A stretch of 64,000 nt of DNA from assembly GCF_040869045.1 (NCBI RefSeq), contig NC_090319.1, positions 54,098,779 through 54,162,778 of the forward strand. The letters are read 5' to 3'. This document shows, piece by piece, positions 59,170 through 64,000 of the stretch. A model generated the notes under the pieces. It was given only the letters and a program-made list of their open reading frames with translations, was not told the DNA's origin and ran no database searches. Source of the DNA: Eurosta solidaginis (taxonomy: Eukaryota > Arthropoda > Insecta > Diptera > Tephritidae). The translations under genes and the position numbers were made by a program. The first letter of the stretch is position 1. Every line of letters begins with the position of its first letter.

Positions 59170-59265
59170 TAATCTATATAAAGCCTTGTCTGGATAAAGT
59201 GAGTTAATTTTTTTTCACATCTGGGTTGCTCACTCAATTAAAATTTAATTTTTGAAATGATGGTA

Positions 59266-59291
59266 ATAGTCTAGAACAGGGGTCGACTCAT
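59266..59291 (+). mobile_element. MITE A terminus fragment
   Basis: GGTAATAGTCTAG then AACAGGGGTCGACT, cut off by the following retroposon. This repeats the MITE A-to-retroposon junction theme seen at 28.8 kb. Confidence 0.55.
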
Positions 59292-59668
59292 AGCGGGATA
59301 GGGGAGCTTACAATATACCCGCGGTACGTATGCCTGTCGAAGAGGCGACTAAAATACCAAATTGATTCAAGGGGTTGTGTAGCGCAATATATATGTATGT
59401 CGCTTCTCCAACTCAATTGTCAACCTCACCTACCCGTGGCGAATTCTGTTTCATTAACAGCCGAAGATCTGGCGACACCGAACTCCTGATGGATCTAGGG
59501 GGTGGGAGGTCGGTATGGTCTAGAAGGTGTCGTGGTCATAACAAATCGTTCCCGAGATGTTCGGGCTTGTTTATGGTGCTTGTTACCGGAACGTACCGGA
59601 TCTGCATCCGACAAAGGACCATCATCAACGATAACATTCCCCAAGGCCTTCGGCTATCGCAACAGCAC
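59292..59668 (+). mobile_element. (CAA)n-tailed short retroposon, near full length
   Basis: The head (GCGGGATAGGGGAGCTTACA), GGTACGTATGCCTGTCG, body and the CAAGGCCTTCGGCTATCGCA end are present. The CAA tail is worn to GCAACAGCACC. Confidence 0.78.
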
Positions 59669-59944
59669 CAAAAACTCATATATGTAATTTTGTACAAAAA
59701 ATGAAGCAATCCAAATTTAATACTTTTGTAATATAAGTAAATACTGGAAAATGGAGCTACCGAAAAAGTGAGGTTATGTTGTTGGAATCACCTTTATTAT
59801 TACATCATGGAATATACCTAAATTTAAATTTTTTCTTGCCACACTTATGCTGCTACAATCACAAAAATTTTGATTTCGAATTCAAAACTCATTGCGAGCA
59901 TTTTCTATTAGCAATGTAGGAGTATTACATGTGTATGTATATAG

Positions 59945-60128
59945 GTTGACTGCTAATACGGGTTCAAACGGGTCGGAAGAGGTGGCAAACGACGCGTCTT
60001 GACATCAATACTAATAATCCCAAGGCGGAAAAGAACAATTTTAACGTTCTTAAAAGATATTAATGTAAAACCGAAAGATGACAACGGGTCCCTCCGAAAC
60101 CGAGAGTGGGATCCATAGTACTTGTAGG
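59945..60128 (+). mobile_element. MITE A/C-related arm, cut by LINE F
   Basis: TTGACTGCTAATACGGGTTC, AACGACGCGTCTTGACATCA, AATCCCAAGGCGGAAAAGAA and GGGATCCATAGTACTTGTAG follow the MITE arm-to-interior order. The sequence stops at the poly(A) end of LINE F. Confidence 0.6.
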
Positions 60129-60155
60129 ATATATATTTTAGATATTTTTAAATAT

Positions 60156-60195
<40 letters not shown>

Positions 60196-60467
60196 ATTTT
60201 CCAGATGCATACTTATTAACCTAAGATTACAATATTACATTAAATAATTTCAAATTACTATGCAGCATAGGAAAAGTATATGGCATTTTTTATATTAAAG
60301 TTTAACATAGTTCTAAATGCCAGTCCTAGCTTTGGTATATTGTTTTGTGTGGGGTGTACAAAAATAAAAATTTCATAAAGAGTTTAAGTTATACATTAAA
60401 TTAAATCATCAAAGATATGAAAGAGAATCAATACTAAATATTTGCAGCTTCCTAAGGTATGTACGGT

Positions 60468-63400
60468 TTATAGGGTCATCCTCAGCATCGTTTCTAATTC
60501 AAAGTGATTATAACCAAAAAGATACAGCTTAACTTCTTTTTTAAATAAGTTGACATTTCTTATTACCTGTACAGTGGGAGGAAGGGAGTTGAAAAATTTG
60601 CACGACGTGTATGTGTAAAAACTTCTAAAGTGCGACGTCCTAGTATGCGGAATTTGTACCATCGGAAGTAGATTTCTTCGTAAGTTGTAGACTTCCGAAG
60701 GAAAGCTTTCCAGGTAGCCACACCGTATAAAGAATGTTTTTAAAACTTTGTAAAGATAGAGATGTCGACACGGAAATATATCTAGTTTCCTAAAATATAG
60801 CATAGAGTGAGACCTATAGTTTGCACTACAGATTCGCCTTATAACCCCCTTTTGAATTGTTACCACTGCTGACATCTTATTAGCCGAAGCGCCGCCCCAG
60901 CATGTGATACCATATTGCAGTTTAGATTGAAATATTCCGTAGTAAACTGTTTTTAAAGTGGATATTGAACATAACTTTTTCAGACGATAAAAGTGACGAG
61001 TGGTATATAGAAAGTATTTTTTTAGAGCATTAATGTGCTCAGACCAACTCAAGCGGTTGTCTATTATAATTCCTAGGTACTTGAAATTCTCAACAACTTC
61101 AACCCTGAAGCAGCTCTCACTACAGTTTCTATTACAATCAAAAGATCTCATCGCGTCACTTTGAGTGCACGCTATATGGTGCATGTTAAAGCGAGAGCAC
61201 ACTGCGGAGTGAAATATGACATCATAACTTGGTTGTTCTTTGAGAACATGACTGAAATACATAAGTCTAGTTTTACTACTTACAATCAGTTTGTGTGAAG
61301 CGAACCAGGTTCGTAACAAATGTATATCATGGTTAATGTCACATATTAATTCAAAGTAATTCGGTGTACTGTACGCAATTGCAAGATCGTCTGCAAAGGC
61401 AGTGGCCTTGCCTCTCAATGGAAGCTTAAATATTGAATTAATATAGACCAAGAACAATATTGGACCAAGAACTGAGCCTTGGGGAACACCCAGATTAACA
61501 AGCTGTAAGCTACTGTAGCTACATTCTACTTTAACTTTTTGTGTTCTGCCCGATATATACGATTTAAGCCACTTATGCATAACACCGCGGAATCCTCCAC
61601 TATATAGTTTATCCAATAGTACACCCCTATCGACCATATCAAAAGCTTTTGTTATGTCCACAAAGAGACCAGCACAACTTCTTTTTTCATCCAGAGCTTT
61701 GTAGACGTTGGTGCAAAAATCTAGCAAAGCGTCTTCTGTTGAAAGGTCAGAACGAAAGCCAAACTGCATGGAGCTAAAAAAGCTCGCTTTATTTAGAAAA
61801 TTAACAATTCTGGTTTTAACAGCCTTTTCAAAAACTTTAGATATGGCCGAGAGTAGTGAAATAGGTCTGTAATTATTAACATCTTTTTTATCCCCTTTTT
61901 TCAAGATCGGAATTACAATCGCACATTTCAAACCATCGGGAAAAATACCCTGAGTAATGCTGGTGTTGAATAAGTATATCAGTATATCAACCACATTAAA
62001 ATATATCTTTTTTAAAATTAAATTGGAAATACCATCCTCACCGCATGAACTAGAGTTTTTTAAGGTTTTTATAATGCTTATAATTTCGAAACCTGTGATA
62101 GGGTCAAAAAAGAAGCTATTTCGAGCATATTGGCCCGATGGTAAATGGGTCGCAAACCGACAATTGCAGTTAGTTAATACTGTGTTCCCAACCGTTGTAA
62201 AGTGCGTGTTAAGTTTATTAGCTACTTCCACAGCATCCGTAATCGACTGACTTCCAGCTTGTAATGCTATTCGCTCATTATCTTTTTCACCGTTTCGATT
62301 AAAAAGATTATTGACAACTTCCCATTCTTTCCTAATATTACCAAGTGCTGAATTAAACTTGTTTCGAAAGAAGTTTTCCCGCGTCAGTCGTATGGCCTTA
62401 TTGGTGCTATTACTTATTTTGTTGTATCTAGTGCGGAGCCTTCTATTACTAGGATACTTAGCACATTTTTTTCTTAGTTGGTTTTTGAGCTTTATTTTCT
62501 GTAGGAGATCCCGAGTAATCCAAGGCTTAAGTCTCACATTTTTTTTACGATTATTTACAGTATACGAAGAGTTGAGAATGTGCGCGTTTAAGGTATCTAA
62601 AAATATGTAAAAAGCTACTGATATGTCATTTTCAGCGAGGACATTCGACCAACTTTCGAAACATAGCTTATGGTTCAGCATAGGGAAATTAACTTTGGTA
62701 TATGATTTCTGAACGCGATTTGCTTTTGGTTTGTCGAAAACAATTCCAAATATTTGCAAACCCGTCATCGTGTGATCAGTTATTTGCAAGTCAATGTTAA
62801 AACTATTACAATATCTATATGGTACGGCATTAAAGCGGCAAAAAATATGATCAATACACGTACCCGAACTTAAGCGCGTCGGCTCATTAATATAGGAAGT
62901 ATAACCATTTCCAGCCATCAAGGCCAAATAATCGTCAGTTGTATTACAGTGATGCAAAAGGTCTAAATTAAAATCACCCAGTATGAAAAAGTTTGTAGTT
63001 TCTTCACACAGCACGAAACTGGAGTATTCTTGAATAAATACAGAAATAGGAACAGATTGTAGTCTGTATACCCCTAGGAAAACAAATTGTTCGCCTTTTA
63101 TATTAAGAGAAAGTTGTAGCATATCAGCACTATAAAGATTTTTACTTACTGAGGTACACTCATAAGTATCGCGCACAAAGGCTCCAACACCTCCCGCACT
63201 GTATCTATCATTCGCATTGGCATAAAAATTGAAATGAGGTATGCTGTAGTCACTTACTTCATAAGAATATATCCAAATTTCCGTTAAAAATATAATATCT
63301 GGTAGGCAACCTAATGCATCGATATGACTTAAAAATAAATCAAAATTCTGCCTAAGGCTACGTATATTCTGATGCACAACTTTTATATCGTTAGAACCTA

Positions 63401-63473
63401 CTGAGGGCGCTTTATGAAAAAAATTTTTGCTAGCGATGATTGGGTTATCATCAATCAGAACGTCAACAAACAT
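60468..63473 (-). CDS. LINE F ORF2: endonuclease and reverse transcriptase, 1001 aa
   Basis: Endonuclease landmarks: KVVHQNIRSLRQN near residue 35, FLTEIW, ILGDFNLDLL near 165, IDHIF and TDHTM near 232. A helical linker follows (about 300-450). RT blocks are CAIVIPILKKGDKKDVNNYR + PISLL, SSMQFGFRSDLSTEDALLDF, GLFVDITKAFDMVD, LGVPQGSVLGPILFLVYINS and AFADDLAI near 691. The C-terminus ends KKEVKLYLFGYNHFELETML. The protein nicks target DNA and primes reverse transcription of its own RNA. No RNase H or CCHC finger was seen, consistent with CR1/L2-like elements. All key catalytic residues I can recognise are present, so it may be active, which is untested. Confidence 0.92.
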   Translation of the reverse strand: MFVDVLIDDNPIIASKNFFHKAPSVGSNDIKVVHQNIRSLRQNFDLFLSHIDALGCLPDIIFLTEIWIYSYEVSDYSIPHFNFYANANDRYSAGGVGAFVRDTYECTSVSKNLYSADMLQLSLNIKGEQFVFLGVYRLQSVPISVFIQEYSSFVLCEETTNFFILGDFNLDLLHHCNTTDDYLALMAGNGYTSYINEPTRLSSGTCIDHIFCRFNAVPYRYCNSFNIDLQITDHTMTGLQIFGIVFDKPKANRVQKSYTKVNFPMLNHKLCFESWSNVLAENDISVAFYIFLDTLNAHILNSSYTVNNRKKNVRLKPWITRDLLQKIKLKNQLRKKCAKYPSNRRLRTRYNKISNSTNKAIRLTRENFFRNKFNSALGNIRKEWEVVNNLFNRNGEKDNERIALQAGSQSITDAVEVANKLNTHFTTVGNTVLTNCNCRFATHLPSGQYARNSFFFDPITGFEIISIIKTLKNSSSCGEDGISNLILKKIYFNVVDILIYLFNTSITQGIFPDGLKCAIVIPILKKGDKKDVNNYRPISLLSAISKVFEKAVKTRIVNFLNKASFFSSMQFGFRSDLSTEDALLDFCTNVYKALDEKRSCAGLFVDITKAFDMVDRGVLLDKLYSGGFRGVMHKWLKSYISGRTQKVKVECSYSSLQLVNLGVPQGSVLGPILFLVYINSIFKLPLRGKATAFADDLAIAYSTPNYFELICDINHDIHLLRTWFASHKLIVSSKTRLMYFSHVLKEQPSYDVIFHSAVCSRFNMHHIACTQSDAMRSFDCNRNCSESCFRVEVVENFKYLGIIIDNRLSWSEHINALKKYFLYTTRHFYRLKKLCSISTLKTVYYGIFQSKLQYGITCWGGASANKMSAVVTIQKGVIRRICSANYRSHSMLYFRKLDIFPCRHLYLYKVLKTFFIRCGYLESFPSEVYNLRRNLLPMVQIPHTRTSHFRSFYTYTSCKFFNSLPPTVQVIRNVNLFKKEVKLYLFGYNHFELETMLRMTL

Positions 63474-63523
63474 CGAAGAAAAATAAATGAAGAAAAAAAG
63501 AACAAAGTATAGCTACAGAGTAG

Positions 63524-64000
63524 CTAATCAACAATAAATTTGATGTCTTCAAAAGTTCTGATGTTGATAACCCTCTCATTTTCTGCTCTTTTTAATAGGA
63601 AGCTCGATTTCCCTAACCATAAATATTTGTAGTGTTTCTCTTTCTTTAATTTATATGCTGCCGTAAACAAAGCTCGATTAAAACCCGTGAGTGCATCATT
63701 AATATATATTTTGCTATTGCTAGTTCCATCAAACATTCGCGCTGTCAGCTTACGTGCTTTTGTTTTTCTCGCTGCCATAACTCTCTTCTTGGTATCAGTT
63801 GAGGAGAAATGCACGCGTATAACACTGCGGGTGAGCGAAGCGTCATTTTTTTGCTTTATGCTTCTTACTACGCATTTTTCAATCTCAGATGGTGTTACTG
63901 AGATTCCCAAAGTGTCCACGATTTTCTGCATACATTCTTCCGCATTTTTGCTGTGTTCTTGTGGAATGCCAGCAATTTCAATCACGTTGTTAAGGTCTCT
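63524..64000 (-). CDS. LINE F ORF1, C-terminal part (RRM-like), partial
   Basis: The frame is open to the window edge. The apparent Met at 63985 is probably not the start, because RDLNNVIEIAGIPQ reads continuously past it, as in ORF1 proteins of this kind (R-x-x-N-x-E-I-x-G-I-P). The following 150 residues, including SVIRVHFSSTDTKKRVMAAR and YINDALTGFNRALFTAAYKL, fit the RRM/C-terminal domain of LINE ORF1p, a nucleic-acid-binding chaperone. It ends 50 bp before ORF2. Confidence 0.75.
   Translation of the reverse strand, partial: RDLNNVIEIAGIPQEHSKNAEECMQKIVDTLGISVTPSEIEKCVVRSIKQKNDASLTRSVIRVHFSSTDTKKRVMAARKTKARKLTARMFDGTSNSKIYINDALTGFNRALFTAAYKLKKEKHYKYLWLGKSSFLLKRAENERVINIRTFEDIKFIVD

Larger units (their letters stand above)
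60154..64000 (-). mobile_element. LINE F (CR1/L2-type), nearly intact, 5' end beyond the window
   Basis: The T run at 60160-60192 is the poly(A) tail. It is preceded on the minus strand by about 275 bp of 3' UTR, an intact ORF2 and, 50 bp upstream, the 3' part of an ORF1. The lack of stops over 1001 codons marks it as the youngest coding retroelement in the window. Confidence 0.9.

Overview
The window looks like nuclear DNA of a higher fly (Diptera, Brachycera), most likely a tephritid fruit fly or close relative. The host genes are interrupted by short canonical GT-AG introns and read like Drosophila orthologues. Repeats dominate: LINEs, short (CAA)n-tailed retroposons, a gypsy-class LTR element with giant LTRs, MITEs, foldbacks and Helentron-like tandem-repeat elements. 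The species assignment is inference from family resemblance.

Host genes. (1) MMS19, minus strand, 7 coding exons from 12085 down to 4486 (974 codons, all junctions in phase). Its last exon is separated from the rest by a 4.3 kb intron filled with retroelements, and a MITE sits 40 bp upstream of the start codon. (2) Katanin p60, plus strand, 6 coding exons from 30316 to 33203 (548 codons). (3) A single-exon VPS37-type ESCRT-I subunit, minus strand, 35128-35796, convergent with katanin. (4) A broken 3' part of an NFS1-type cysteine desulfurase, minus strand, 38397-39915, with deletions and two nested MITEs.

Region by region. 1-3.3 kb: LINE family A, minus strand, with a 2A-like NPGP motif and a PHD-like finger before its endonuclease. 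3.3-3.9 kb: a minisatellite element with a Helentron-like end. 4.5-12.1 kb: MMS19 and the retroelements inside it. 12.1-14.4 kb: MITEs and foldbacks. 14483-26826: a complete 12.3 kb gypsy-class LTR retrotransposon (4 bp target duplication, TG...CA ends, tRNA-Lys-type primer site). Its LTRs are 3.1 and 2.5 kb; gag and pol carry stops, frameshifts and an integrase deletion. Its leader holds a duplicated primer site and five copies of a stem-loop with a conserved internal loop. 26.8-30.2 kb: short retroposons and a Harbinger-type MITE. 30.3-35.8 kb: katanin and VPS37. 36-40 kb: nested MITEs and the NFS1 remnant. 41.1-43.3 kb: a LINE RNase H fragment split by a polyadenylated retroposed sequence, then a second Harbinger MITE. 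43.8-50.1 kb: a terminal-inverted-repeat element with a LINE fragment inside, a short retroposon, and a duplicated repeat. 50.1-52.9 kb: no gene recognised. 53-54.7 kb: LINE fragments. 56-57.9 kb: a 1.9 kb foldback. 57.9-59.2 kb: a Helentron-like element with about 129 bp tandem units. 60.1-64 kb: a nearly intact LINE, minus strand, with an uninterrupted 1001-codon ORF2.

The three intact host genes act in unrelated processes (Fe-S protein targeting, microtubule severing, ESCRT sorting). Nothing suggests an operon or a joint pathway. The most unusual signal is the repeated RNA-like motif in the LTR element leader.
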